A DNA stretch of 13,917 bases, taken from positions 1 to 13,917 of the forward strand of contig JAJDEH010000185.1 in NCBI GenBank assembly GCA_029259935.1. The letters are read 5' to 3'. The position numbers and the translations under genes are program-made. Positions 1 through 8,600 of the stretch are shown piece after piece. Source of the DNA: Planctomycetota bacterium. GTDB lineage: Bacteria > Planctomycetota > Planctomycetia > Pirellulales > Pirellulaceae. The notes under the pieces are model-generated. The model was not told the origin of the DNA, did not search any database, and saw only the letters and a program-made list of their open reading frames with translations. Every line of letters starts with the position of its first letter. Positions within the stretch are counted from its first letter, which is position 1.

Positions 1-2
1 CC

Positions 3-1610
3 ATGAGTCAGCGACAGCCGAAGGATGTTTATTGGCAAGATGCTCCGGAGCCGCGCGAGCAGTTGGTGCTTTACGCCGAGTCGCTCGACGCGCGGATTCC
101 AGAGGATCATCCGGTTCGTCTGCTCGATGAGTGCTTGGACAATCTGGATTGGACCGAGTGGGAAGCGGAATATCATGGGTCTCGGGGGCAGCCTCCGATT
201 CATCCCAAGGTGCTTTGCAAAGTGCTGCTGTTTGGCATGATTCGCCGTATTCGCAGCAGCCGCCAACTCGAATACCAACTCAAGCACTCGATCGATTTCA
301 TCTGGCTGGTGTCCGGGCGGACCATCGATCACAGCACGTTGAGCGAATTTCGCCGCGCACATCAGGAAAGGGTCAAAGAGATCTATAAACAGTTGGTCCG
401 TTTGGCTATGGAACTCAAGGTGGCCAAGCTCTCGGAACTGTGCATCGACGGCTCCCGAGTGCTGGCCAACGCCAGTCGCGGGAAATGCTGGACGCAGCAG
501 AGTGTGGCGAAGGTGCTGGGGCAACTGGAGGAGACGATTTCGGAAGCCTTGGCCGGCGTCGAACAAGCGGATGCGATCGATGATTTACTCGAGGAAGAGG
601 GTGTTTGCGGCGACAAGCTGCCCGCCAACTTGGCCGACAAGGTCGCTCGCCGCGACGAACTGAAAAAGGTGCTGGCGGCTCTGCAAGAGATGGACGCCGC
701 CCGCAAGTCTAAAGGCCGTGGCGATAAGCCAGCTCAAATTCCGCGGACCGATACGGACGCTCGCATTCTGCCGAATAAAGAAGGCGGCTACGCTCCCAAC
801 TATACGCCGATGGCGGTCACGGAAACGGAAAACGGTTTTATCGTGGGAGCGGACGTCCTCCTTGGCAGCGTCGAGCATTTGCAGCTATTGCCGATGGTCG
901 AACAGGTTCAGGCCGATTATTCCGCCGAAGTGTTGTCGGTGCTGGCCGATGGAGCTTTTTGCACCGGAGAAAATCTGCGGGCTTGCGAGGCGGCCCAACT
1001 CGAACTGCTGTCCCCTCTTTCCGAACCGAACCAGGAAGGCAATCCGGCTGTTCGCGACGATCCGACCGAACCGGTGGCGGCCGAGCAAGTCGACCAGTTG
1101 CCGATCAACCGGCAGACCAAGCGTCTCGATCAATCGGCGTTCGCTTACGACGAAGCGGAAGACTGCTACTACTGCCCTCAAGGCAAGCGGCTGGATGTGG
1201 AACGGACGCAGAAGACCGACCGCAGCGGGAGACCGGTGACGACGACCCTCTACCGCAGCCAAGAATGCGCCGATTGTCCGCTGGCGGCGCTGTGCAAAAA
1301 GAACCCCCAGTCGACGGTCGGCCGCAGCATCAGCCGAGATGAATACGAGGAGGAGCGAAGTCGTCACCGGGCGCGGATGCAAAGCGAGGAGCGTCAGGCT
1401 CGATATGAAAAACGGCGGCACTATGGCGAGACGCAGTTCGGCGTGCTGAAGGCGGTCATGGGCATGCGTCGCTTCTTGCTTCGTGGCCTGTCCGGAGTCG
1501 AAACCGAATGGCTCTGGGGATGCACGGCTTTCAATTTGAAAAAACTGATAAGCCTCACGGCGGCGATGCGCGCTCCGGACGAGCTTAGTCCCGCAATCAA
1601 CAATAACTAG
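3..1610 (+). CDS. IS1182-family transposase
   Basis: Full-length 535-residue DDE transposase that would cut and join the ends of its own insertion sequence. The N-terminal third (about residues 62-120) matches the InsH/DUF772 type (PPIHPKVLCKVLLFGMIR, then STLSEFRR). Likely catalytic residues are D149 in CIDGS, D316 in LADGAF and E476 in HYGETQFG. A TDTDARIL segment at about 249-256 and a cysteine cluster (C388, C391, C422, C425, C431) are typical of IS1182-like enzymes. The final part (FLLRGLSGVETEWLWGCTAFNLKKL) is the usual conserved tail. The ATG is at base 3, so the left end of the element and any ribosome binding site lie outside the window. I see no frameshift or premature stop, so the enzyme could be active. 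The family call is secure. The element's exact right end is not clear, but it should fall between 1611 and about 1735, before the ffh remnant. Confidence 0.95.
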   Translation: MSQRQPKDVYWQDAPEPREQLVLYAESLDARIPEDHPVRLLDECLDNLDWTEWEAEYHGSRGQPPIHPKVLCKVLLFGMIRRIRSSRQLEYQLKHSIDFIWLVSGRTIDHSTLSEFRRAHQERVKEIYKQLVRLAMELKVAKLSELCIDGSRVLANASRGKCWTQQSVAKVLGQLEETISEALAGVEQADAIDDLLEEEGVCGDKLPANLADKVARRDELKKVLAALQEMDAARKSKGRGDKPAQIPRTDTDARILPNKEGGYAPNYTPMAVTETENGFIVGADVLLGSVEHLQLLPMVEQVQADYSAEVLSVLADGAFCTGENLRACEAAQLELLSPLSEPNQEGNPAVRDDPTEPVAAEQVDQLPINRQTKRLDQSAFAYDEAEDCYYCPQGKRLDVERTQKTDRSGRPVTTTLYRSQECADCPLAALCKKNPQSTVGRSISRDEYEEERSRHRARMQSEERQARYEKRRHYGETQFGVLKAVMGMRRFLLRGLSGVETEWLWGCTAFNLKKLISLTAAMRAPDELSPAINNN

Positions 1611-1736
1611 AAAAGATAGGAGGACTGCGCTACACCCGAACCGCTCTCAACCGCTCTCCCTCCCGACGAGAGCAGCCGCGAACACGATCAAACAAAAAAA
1701 GACCCATCAAAATCCAGGCGCCAGCACGTCGCAATC

Positions 1737-2006
1737 GTGTGCGGCCACCTTAAACCGACAGCCCCAATGGAGGATGTCCGCAAGATGATGGAAGAGGAAG
1801 ACGCCGAAGGCGGGATGCAGCGGATGATTGGCATCATCGACTCGATGACATCCGGAGAACGCAAAAATCCCAAGTCGCTCAATCCTAGCCGTTGCAGTCG
1901 AATAGCCGCAGGATCGGGTTCCCAACTTCAGGAGGTGAACGGACTAGTTAAGCAGTTCGAAGTTATTCGGCCCATCCTTGCTGCCTCAAACGGCGACAGC
2001 ATATAG
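1737..2006 (+). pseudogene. ffh: ffh 3'-end remnant (SRP54 M-domain fragment)
   Basis: The frame reads as the last 75 or so residues of Ffh, the GTPase of the signal recognition particle. Matching pieces are MQRMIGIIDSMTSGERKNP, then SRCSRIAAGSGSQLQEVN and LVKQFEVIRPIL, followed by TAG at 2004-2006. In genuine Ffh this is the M-domain helix carrying the S-R-K-R-R-I-A-x-G-S-G signature that binds 4.5S RNA. Here the signature reads S-R-C-S-R-I-A-A-G-S-G, so two basic RNA-contacting positions are lost. The NG GTPase domain and the first M-domain helices are absent: upstream sequence runs into the transposon's flank. GTG at 1737 is only the first possible start. I read it as a decaying partial copy, perhaps cut by the transposon or carried with it. 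A functional ffh must exist elsewhere because the gene is essential. The homology is strong; the pseudogene status is inferred. Confidence 0.75.
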
Positions 2007-2231
2007 CCGCTGGCGTGAGCGGCGGATAGCCAGCCGTGAAGAACTGAGCCGCGAAAGCGGCGACAGGACAACGAATTGTGCAACATGCCTCAACTGCTGC
2101 ACCTTGGCCTGGCGGCCGTTGCGTTTCGGCTTGCCCGCGATCCGCGCGGGCTTGGCTTCCACGATGAACTCGTCGAGACCGGGGTCGTCCAGTCCGAGGC
2201 CGGCGCGAATCTTGAGGTTGGCTTCCTCCAT
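1986..2231 (-). other. unassigned reading frame, possible gene remnant
   Basis: From the ATG at 2231 the minus strand reads 81 residues beginning MEEANLKIRAGLGLDD, followed by a basic stretch (KPARIAGKPKRNGRQAKVQQ), and it stops at 1986. The acidic-then-basic composition up to about residue 60 looks protein-like. The last 20 residues (rich in R, S and L) look like non-coding read-through. The frame also stays open upstream into the tRNA-His gene, which cannot be coding. I do not recognise a family and see no clear Shine-Dalgarno. It overlaps the end of the ffh remnant on the other strand, which fits a scrambled, decaying region. It may be the surviving end of a gene whose other part has been lost. 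Confidence 0.25.
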
Positions 2232-2320
2232 CGTGTCGGCGATCGCGCTGGTGGTTAAGCGAAGGACCAGCAGAAGAGATTTGGCGACGCCCAGCAACAA
2301 GTTGCGCCAAGAGAAAAGAG

Positions 2321-2395
2321 GGTGGATGAGGGGACTTGAACCCCCAACCTCTGGAACCACAATCCAGTGCTCTGACCAGTTGAGCTACATCCACC
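2321..2395 (-). tRNA. tRNA-His (anticodon GTG)
   Basis: A complete cloverleaf can be folded on the minus strand. The 7-bp acceptor stem is GTGGATG/CATCCAC. After it come T8-A9, the D-stem GCTC/GAGC, the anticodon stem CTGGA/TCCAG around loop TTGTGGT (anticodon GTG, histidine), a 5-nt variable loop and a T-arm with loop TTCAAGT. An extra G (base 2395) precedes the acceptor stem and faces discriminator C (base 2321): the G(-1):C73 pair is the identity element of tRNA-His. The 3' CCA is not encoded and would be added after transcription. The tRNA's 3' end points toward the transposon and ffh remnant, the usual side for island integration. Confidence 0.97.
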
Positions 2396-2526
2396 GTCGA
2401 TCAAACCGCTCAGTTTAATCTTGGTTCGCGGAAGGGTCAACGTCGGGTCGCCCGCGTTTCGGGCAGCCGGGCCGTTGTGTTTTGCGGGGAAATGTTGAGC
2501 CGGTTTGGGATTCGTGGATGTTCTGC

Positions 2527-2679
2527 TCAGTTGTCGTTCGCGGAAGGTCCCATGACTCCGACCTCAAAGGTCGAGGGAATCACGACGGCGTCCTTCCAGT
2601 CTGGAAAGCTGACCGTTACTTTGGCGCGACCATCTTTCGCTTCGCTGGGGGCCCGCACGGGGCCGAATAACTGATTCGA
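2527..2679 (-). other. in-frame coding-like continuation after TGA
   Basis: After TGA 2680-2682 the same frame continues for exactly 50 sense codons and ends at TGA 2527-2529. It begins SNQLFGPVRAPSEAKDG, and its middle, VTVSFPDWKDAVVIPSTFEV, alternates hydrophobic and polar residues like the closing beta strands of a folded domain. It does not look like random untranslated sequence. If the TGA is read through, the protein has 285 residues with a Cys-X pair at 234-235. One base change would turn the TGA into TGC or TGT (Cys) or TGG (Trp). The alternatives are a real nonsense mutation or a sequence error. Confidence 0.5.
2650..2664 (-). other. GC hairpin 15 nt downstream of the in-frame TGA
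   Basis: On the minus strand GGCCC, a 5-base loop CGTGC, and GGGCC form a perfect 5-bp stem. It begins 15 nt after the TGA at 2680-2682. Bacterial SECIS elements are short stem-loops at about this distance after the UGA, often with a G-U in the apical loop; the loop here contains GT. In GC-rich DNA such a hairpin can arise by chance, so this is weak support. Confidence 0.25.
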
Positions 2680-3384
2680 TCAGCAGCGCTGCTTGAGTAC
2701 GACGGTCTGCTTGATGGCCTGGCCGCCCGGCGACCGCGTGGGAAAGACGAACGCCGCGGTGGGATAAATGCCTGCCGGGATGCCGTCGTATTCGATATAG
2801 ATGGCACCGCCCAGGCCGCGTCCGAAAAGCTGGACGCTGAACTTTTTCTCGGCGGCTCGGTCCACCGTTCGAAAGCCGCCGCCAAAGGGCCGCGCCCGCA
2901 GCGGGCCGTCGAGGTGAAGCATGGGTGCTTGCCTGGCCGTGTCCGCCGGCTTGGTGATGCCCGTGAACGCGTACCTGCCCCGCACTCGCCCCGTCATTTG
3001 AAACGGCGACACATAGCTGGTTCCGGCCGAGGTCGGGATCAGGCGGTCGATATAAACGACCAATTCAGTATGCGTGCGTTGGGTGTTTGGATCGAACAGC
3101 TTGTCGATTTTGAAAGCGCCTTCGTCGCCTTGAATCCGCTCGCCGGCTTCCGTCAGGTCGTTGTTGCCGTTGCGATCAACGTACATCACTTGGCCGTCGA
3201 TCACGATCCACACGCGAGCTTTGGCGTCGGGCCCCAAAGCGATCAAGAAGTACTTGGGCGAGTCCGTTTCATACGAGGGTTCTTTGGCAATACGGCGCTC
3301 AACCTGAGTAAGGTCGGCGGCTGCAACCCAAGTTGGGATCACCGCGCACAGCAGTGCCAGAAAGAATCTTCGCGTCCGCGACAT
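2680..3384 (-). CDS. secreted protein with EF-hand-like motif, frame ends at suspicious TGA
   Basis: This reads as a 234-residue exported protein of unknown function. ATG 3384 is chosen because AGGAG lies 8 bases upstream and the start MSRTRRFFLALLCAVIPTWVAAA is a textbook signal peptide with cleavage after about residue 22. A calcium-binding-like loop, VDRNGNNDLTEAGE (about residues 69-82), has Asp/Asn at positions 1, 3 and 5 as in EF-hand or dockerin loops, although the 12th position is Gly with Glu one place later. The remainder looks like a beta-rich extracellular domain. Such D-x-N-G-x-x-D-L-T-E segments are common in planctomycete secreted proteins. The frame ends ...LKQRC then TGA (2680-2682), but coding-like sequence continues in the same frame for 50 more codons to 2527. 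The annotated end may therefore be a selenocysteine codon, a nonsense mutation or a sequencing error. The haem protein gene lies 169 bases upstream on the same strand. Confidence 0.8.
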   Translation of the reverse strand: MSRTRRFFLALLCAVIPTWVAAADLTQVERRIAKEPSYETDSPKYFLIALGPDAKARVWIVIDGQVMYVDRNGNNDLTEAGERIQGDEGAFKIDKLFDPNTQRTHTELVVYIDRLIPTSAGTSYVSPFQMTGRVRGRYAFTGITKPADTARQAPMLHLDGPLRARPFGGGFRTVDRAAEKKFSVQLFGRGLGGAIYIEYDGIPAGIYPTAAFVFPTRSPGGQAIKQTVVLKQRC

Positions 3385-3553
3385 GATTCGTCTCCTACGT
3401 GTTGAAACAGGCCCGCGCACTTATGGACGTTGCTCAACAAGAAAAGTTCCAGCAGACGGACATTTGCCGTGAAGACCGGGAGACGTGATCAGATGGCGAC
3501 TCCGAGTCCACGAATCCGACGAGGGCAAGTCTATTTGGGCAAGCGGGCTGCCG

Positions 3554-4141
3554 TCAATCTTGTTTTTCCGTCTTGACGGGAATGGAAATGACCAGCCCGG
3601 CGAAACGCTTCGTCTTGCCGCTTGCGCCAAATCCCAAATGGCATACGAGGCAACCTCGGTTCATCAACGAAATGCCTTCGGCGCGGCGGTAAACGCCGTT
3701 CTCGACCAGTTCGTACTCGTCCTTGCCGGCCGCGATCGCTTTGGCGGCCTGTTTCTCGAATTCGTCTTTCGGCTTGTGATTGATGCTCATCGCCTTGGCA
3801 TTCACCGCGATCCAATTCGCGTTGATATTCTCCTGGTCAGCGATCTCGGAGAACACATCTTCCAGGGCGCGGGCGGGAACCGAAGCCCGTTCATCGCGGA
3901 AGTAGCGGTGGTGCATCACCTCAAGCGTGGCGGCATAGATGTTGTGCGAAAGTTTGGCTCGTTGGCGAGCGTCGTCGACGGAAACCCGCTTCTCGTCTGG
4001 CACGTCCGAGGAATCGGAATCTTCTTTCGCGTTGGACTCCTTTTCCGATTCAAAGGGCCCGGCCGACACGCCCACCGTCAATGATAAGACGCAAAACAAC
4101 GACATCGCCGCGTAGAAAGCAGTCCACATGGTTGAGCGCAT
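3554..4141 (-). CDS. DUF3365 (Tll0287-like) exported c-type haem protein
   Basis: A 195-residue protein. ATG 4141 is supported by GAGGAG 8 bases upstream and an N-terminal signal peptide (hydrophobic residues about 8-26, likely cleavage near VSA-GPF). A polar acidic linker (about 31-52) follows, then a helical region. Near the C-terminus is C164-L-V-C167-H168, a c-type haem attachment motif, preceded by YRRAEGISLMNRG. The layout, with NANWIAVNAKAMSINHKPKDEFEKQA at mid-length and the haem motif close to the end, matches the DUF3365/Tll0287-like haem-sensor family. I infer a periplasmic single-haem protein with a redox or gas-sensing role. No partner oxidase, reductase or kinase domain is fused or adjacent, so its electron partner is unknown. 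It is followed at 169 bases by the EF-hand-like secreted protein gene on the same strand, and the two could be co-transcribed. Confidence 0.85.
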   Translation of the reverse strand: MRSTMWTAFYAAMSLFCVLSLTVGVSAGPFESEKESNAKEDSDSSDVPDEKRVSVDDARQRAKLSHNIYAATLEVMHHRYFRDERASVPARALEDVFSEIADQENINANWIAVNAKAMSINHKPKDEFEKQAAKAIAAGKDEYELVENGVYRRAEGISLMNRGCLVCHLGFGASGKTKRFAGLVISIPVKTEKQD

Positions 4142-4401
4142 TTTGTAACTCCTCTTGATTTGCTTCGGGCGGTAGGATTTTCGAGACGAGCTTCATTAAA
4201 TCTCGCTGGGCAGGATGGACCACCGACGGGGTCGGTCTCCGCGTTCGCGTATAAATCGGACAAAGATATCCATTTTAAGGAGCCGGGTCGCGCTGTCAAG
4301 ATCGGCAAGGCTAGAAAGGGCTGGAGTCCAAGTTTTAGCCTGCTTTCTTCGCCTAATGGCGGGACTTCAACTTTCGCCGTTTGATTGCCAAGGACGGTGG
4401 A
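4142..4401. other. divergent intergenic region
   Basis: About 260 bases separate the minus-strand haem protein gene from the plus-strand CPBP protease gene, so promoters for both should lie here. GTATAAAT at about 4249-4256 could serve as a -10 on either strand, but no convincing -35 hexamer sits at the right spacing on either side. No conserved reading frame or RNA is visible. Confidence 0.3.
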
Positions 4402-5508
4402 ATGGGCAAGAATGCCTTCATGAGTTCGCCCTATGATCCGCCCATCGCCTATCCGTTCGATCCTGAGAAGCCACCCCAGGAGACTGCGCCGCCCAATCCG
4501 ACGCCCAAGCCACCGCACCCGAACTTGGGTTGGGCGATCTTGTGGACGCTAGCCCTGGCGATCGTCCAAATCGCCGTTGCCATTGGCTTTCTTATCGTGC
4601 TGTTCGGTTTCCTCATGGCCCAAGGGCGCTCCTTCCAAGAACTCTCGGGCGACTGGCTCATTTGGATCGTGGTGCCATTGGGAACGCTGACCAATCTGTT
4701 GTTCGCCATGCTCGTGGTCGGCGTCTTTTTCCGCGGTCAAACGCAGACCAAGATTGGCTGGCGGGGGATGAGCCCCATGCAGTGGGTGCTGGTCATGTTG
4801 AGCGTGCTTCCGATGGTTGTGTTGTCCAGCGAAGTGACCAACTGGGCGGCCGAGTATTTGCCTTCGTTTAACATCGCCGACATGGGATCCTTCATCGACG
4901 GGCCATGGCCGCTGATCTTTACGGCGGGGTGTTTGCTTCCCGGGTTGGGGGAAGAAATCTATTTTCGCGGATTCCTCAGCCGCGGTTTGACCGCCAATCA
5001 TGGAGTCGTATTGGGAACGCTGTTCGCCTCGTTTCTGTTCGGCATCGTCCATATCGAACCGGTGCAAGCCACGGGCGCGTTTTTTGCCGGGCTGGGGCTT
5101 CAATACTTATTCCTTACGACACGGTCCCTCATCGCGCCGATTGTGCTGCACACACTGAACAACACGCTGGCATTCGCTCTGATGAGGTATGCGGGCGAGT
5201 TTACTCTGCCCGGGCTCTCTCCTTCGGCGGGAGAGGAAATAGTGCATACGCCGATTCTTGTCCTGATTGCGGCGGTCCTTTCCACGGCGACGATCTTTTG
5301 GATGCTGTTCCAGTCGCGCACCAAGTGGATTTTGCCCAGCGGCCAAGAGTGGCAGTCCGTCTTTGTCACGGTGGAACCACCGCCGCCCGCCGAGAACGCC
5401 GAATCGATATCAGCGGCACCTTCGATCGGCGCGGTGGTGCTCGGAATTATCACTTACGCGGCACTGGTCGGGTCGATGGTGTGGGCCTATCAAGCAGCGA
5501 ATCGCTGA
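4402..5508 (+). CDS. CPBP-family intramembrane metalloprotease (CAAX/Abi type)
   Basis: A 368-residue integral membrane protein from ATG 4402. That start has AGGA about 7 bases upstream; a TTG at 4381 and an ATG at 4420 are alternatives. After a proline-rich cytoplasmic head (about 1-42) come several hydrophobic segments. The three signature motifs are present: E184-E185-x3-R189 in GEEIYFRGF, F213-x3-H217 in FGIVHIE, and H250-x3-N254 in VLHTLNN. These are the metal ligands and catalytic residues of the CPBP family (relatives of the Rce1 CAAX protease and bacterial Abi proteins), so the enzyme should be active. A final membrane segment lies at the extreme C-terminus (about residues 345-362), beyond the catalytic core. 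Substrates are unknown: bacterial members process membrane proteins or protect against bacteriocins. The CHAT protease gene follows in the same direction after 172 bases. Confidence 0.93.
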   Translation: MGKNAFMSSPYDPPIAYPFDPEKPPQETAPPNPTPKPPHPNLGWAILWTLALAIVQIAVAIGFLIVLFGFLMAQGRSFQELSGDWLIWIVVPLGTLTNLLFAMLVVGVFFRGQTQTKIGWRGMSPMQWVLVMLSVLPMVVLSSEVTNWAAEYLPSFNIADMGSFIDGPWPLIFTAGCLLPGLGEEIYFRGFLSRGLTANHGVVLGTLFASFLFGIVHIEPVQATGAFFAGLGLQYLFLTTRSLIAPIVLHTLNNTLAFALMRYAGEFTLPGLSPSAGEEIVHTPILVLIAAVLSTATIFWMLFQSRTKWILPSGQEWQSVFVTVEPPPPAENAESISAAPSIGAVVLGIITYAALVGSMVWAYQAANR

Positions 5509-5511
5509 GGC

Positions 5512-5520
5512 TGCTACAAT
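5512..5520 (+). promoter_or_regulatory. possible extended -10 promoter for the CHAT gene
   Basis: TGC TACAAT at 5512-5520, directly after the protease stop codon, matches an extended -10 element (TGn TAnAAT). No good -35 is visible. If used, it would give the CHAT gene its own transcript with a leader of about 150 bases. Confidence 0.25.
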
Positions 5521-5680
5521 CAGTGGTGTCTTTCCATCTCGCGGCCCACCTGTCATCCATTCCAATACCCCAGGGCACTCCGTCATTTTCCGTGGGGATG
5601 AATTCGGAGAGGAGCCCATCAGACTGGGGTGGAGCGTGCGGCAGTCTTCCAATCCGTGAAGTACAGCGGAGTGAATCACC

Positions 5681-8600
5681 ATGACCAATTTGATCACCGC
5701 GAGCCTACTGGCAATGGTCTGCGCGGTCGCCGACGCGGATCGGACCGAGCTAAAAGATGATTTGGTGGCGATGTCCAGTACGGCAGCCGACGCCGATGCG
5801 GCCGGCCGGCACGCGGAGCGCTGCGAGCAAATCTGGGCCACGATTGAGCGATTGCCGCCACGGGAGCGCGCGGTCTGGCGAAACACTTTTACCGCCGCCC
5901 TGTCGGGCCATTTACACATTGAAAAGAAAGACGACGACGCCCCAAGTCGCGTGGCATCCATCAAGTACTATCGCGCGCTGTTCGCGGCTTTGAGCAATGG
6001 GGCCGCGCCGGGATTAGCCAATCGAATTAAGCACGCGCTGGCCGTGTCCATCGACCGGCACGCAAGCCGCATGCCACCGGACCGGCGCAAACCATTGAAG
6101 GACGAGGCCGCGCGATTGCAAACGGAAGCCGCAAGTTACTTCCAAGATGCCGGCGACCGTGTGATGCTGGCCATGACACTCGGTGACTTGGGCTTGCTGT
6201 ACTTCACCACCGGCGACGCCGACCAGGCAACACCCGCTCAGGAGAAGGCCGTTCGGCTCTACGAATCGCTGCCGGAATCGTTTCTCGAGACGGTCGACTT
6301 GGAATTGCAGCAGGACGTAAACGAGCGCGTTGCCGGTTGGGCCAAACGCGGATACTCGCGGCAATCGGAAGTTTACTTGTTGCTGGCTTTGACGAATTAC
6401 AACGCGGGACTCGAGGATCCGGAGCTGGCCCGTGAAGCGATTCATTTGTACGCCGAGAGCCTGCGCGTTGGATTCGTTCACCAAAACACGACCGCCGTCA
6501 ACAATGCGAGCGCGTTATTGATTCAGAGGAATCTCGGCGATCAAACCGGCAAGGCGAGGCGAATTCGACACCTATTCAGAATCTTAAATTGGCTGCCGGA
6601 TACCGAGTCCAATCCGCATTGGCATGACCGCGAAATCACAAAAACGGAACAGGCGGTCAACTGGATTCATGCTCGGGTGCGTCATTATCTTGGTGAGTTC
6701 TACGCGCAAACGGGGCAGATTCTGTTGGCCCGGCATAACTTCAACGAAGCCGAGGCCAAAGCCCGGAAGCTCGAAGATGGCAGCATCTTGCCTTTGGTGC
6801 TGTACTCGCTTGCCGAATCTTGGGCGGACTTGGGAGTGACCGACGAAGCGCTGCGTTCCGCTCGCCAAGCCCTCGACGCGCACCCTCTGCTGAACCGGAG
6901 GGCCAACATTCTGCTGCTAATGGGGCGCGTTTGCCAACGGCAGGGCGATTTCGATCGAGCGCAGGACTACCATCGATGGGCCTTGGACTTGTTCGTCAAA
7001 CCCGGGTCCTTCAACGTGAACGCCAAGGATTTGGCCGTCATGGCGCGAATTCGGCGGGCCAGCGCGCTGATGCAAATGAAGCAAGGACGGGTGGCGGAAG
7101 GACTCGACGCGCTGGGCGAGGCCGCCAATATCGCGGCCATCGAGAGTCCGGCGTCCGCGCTGGAGATGCAACTGGACCGTTTGCTGGCGGCGCATTGGAT
7201 CGCGGCAACCGATAGGTACGCCCCTTCCGTCGAAGTTGTCCAGGCTTTGGACGCGGATAGCGTGAGTCCCTATCAATCCCTGGCAATGACGCGCGGTCCG
7301 AATTTTTCGAAAACCGTCAAGCTTGTCCAACCCAAGCCGAACGGGCGCAGGCCGGTAAGCACCGAGCCGCTCGCGCTGAGTGCTGGCCAGATTCAACACA
7401 TTCGTTCGGCGCTGCGGCAACGGTCCGAATTGGATACTTCCGAGGTGGCCGAGGAAACTCTTAAGGGGATCGCTAAATTGCAGAAGCGCTCTGGCCAGGG
7501 ACCAGCGCCTGGATATGATCTGGCGCGCTTCGCCATCGTCCAGGGCGATTTTGACGCGGCCGCGAAGCATCTGACCGAAGAACTCGATGTCGAGTGGCGG
7601 ACGAGCGGCATGAATCTCGATCCGACGCTCGGAATCGAATCCCCGGAACAGGTTCAGCGGACCCATCACCTGGGAGCCGTAGTGGCCGCGCGGCAGGGCA
7701 AGCTGGAGCGTGCTCTTCAAGTACTCGATATGTCGCGGCATCGCGCTCTGTGGCAGGTGCATTCCTCTCGTCAGCATGTTTGGGAACGATTGGATCCTAA
7801 GCAACGGATCGACGCCGCCCGTTTGGACGATGCCCGAACATCCGCCGGTCGTCTTGCGCGGCAGCTCTCACGGCGCGCGGCGGCGGATCCCCGATTTGGC
7901 AACGCGTTCAAGCAGGCCCAACAACAACTTCTGGAAGCCGAGGCCGAGTGGCGGTCGTTCACGCAGGAGATTCACAAAACGTATCAAGTCGAGACTCCGT
8001 CGATGCGGCCATTAAGAACACAGGATCTGAAAGACCTGCTTCCGGAGAAGTCGGTGGTGCTGTCGTTTTCCGTGGGCGACTATGAAACGTGCGTCGTCAC
8101 GGCGGCCCGCAGGGGCGAGTCGGTCGAATACGGCAGCCAAGTGTTGCCGATCCGGCGTCATGAACTCGGGGCGTTGGTGAACGCGCTTCGCATGGGATGT
8201 TCGCGTCGCGAGGGCCGCTATCGCCTGTTGGCTCGCGAACTTTACCGCGTGCTGATCGCGCCGCTGCAGGATCGCATGGCCGATGCCGAGCTGCTGGTCA
8301 TCTGTCCCGACGGTCCGCTCAACGTCTTGCCATTCGCCTTGTTGGAAGATCAGCGGGGAGTACCCTTGCTAGAGCGCTATCCAATTGCGGTGGTTCCCAG
8401 CCTGGCCTTGCTCAAGCGCTTGCGCGATACGAAGTCGGAAGAACGTGAGGGCGCGCTGCTGGTGGGATTGCAGCAATTCAATAATCGAGTGTGGGTGCCA
8501 TCATCTTATGCCAGCCAGTTAGACGCATCGTCGGTCGCCGAATTGCTGCCGCAATATCAACTGTCGGACTTGCGGCAGACGAAGTCCGAAGTGGAGCGAA

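Noticed and set aside
885..1421. 178-residue minus-strand frame inside the transposase gene
   Set aside because: Antisense shadow of a gene with intact catalytic motifs; no start signal or recognisable domain.
1639..1662. Short tandem direct repeat (AACCGCTCT twice) after the transposase
   Set aside because: Nine bases repeated once is too little to call a transposon end or a functional repeat, and no matching inverted copy can be seen because the left end is outside the window.
1963..2394. Minus-strand frame starting MDVAQLVRALDCGSRGWGFKSPHPP
   Set aside because: This is the well-known false peptide produced by translating a tRNA gene; the tRNA-His cloverleaf accounts for it.
2477..2674. 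Plus-strand 65-residue frame
   Set aside because: It is antisense to the coding-like continuation of the minus-strand secreted protein, has no ribosome binding site and no recognisable content.
6917..7804. 295-residue minus-strand frame inside the CHAT gene
   Set aside because: Composition (rich in R, H, Q, L) is that of a GC-rich antisense shadow; the plus-strand TPR-CHAT protein has clear motifs across the same bases.
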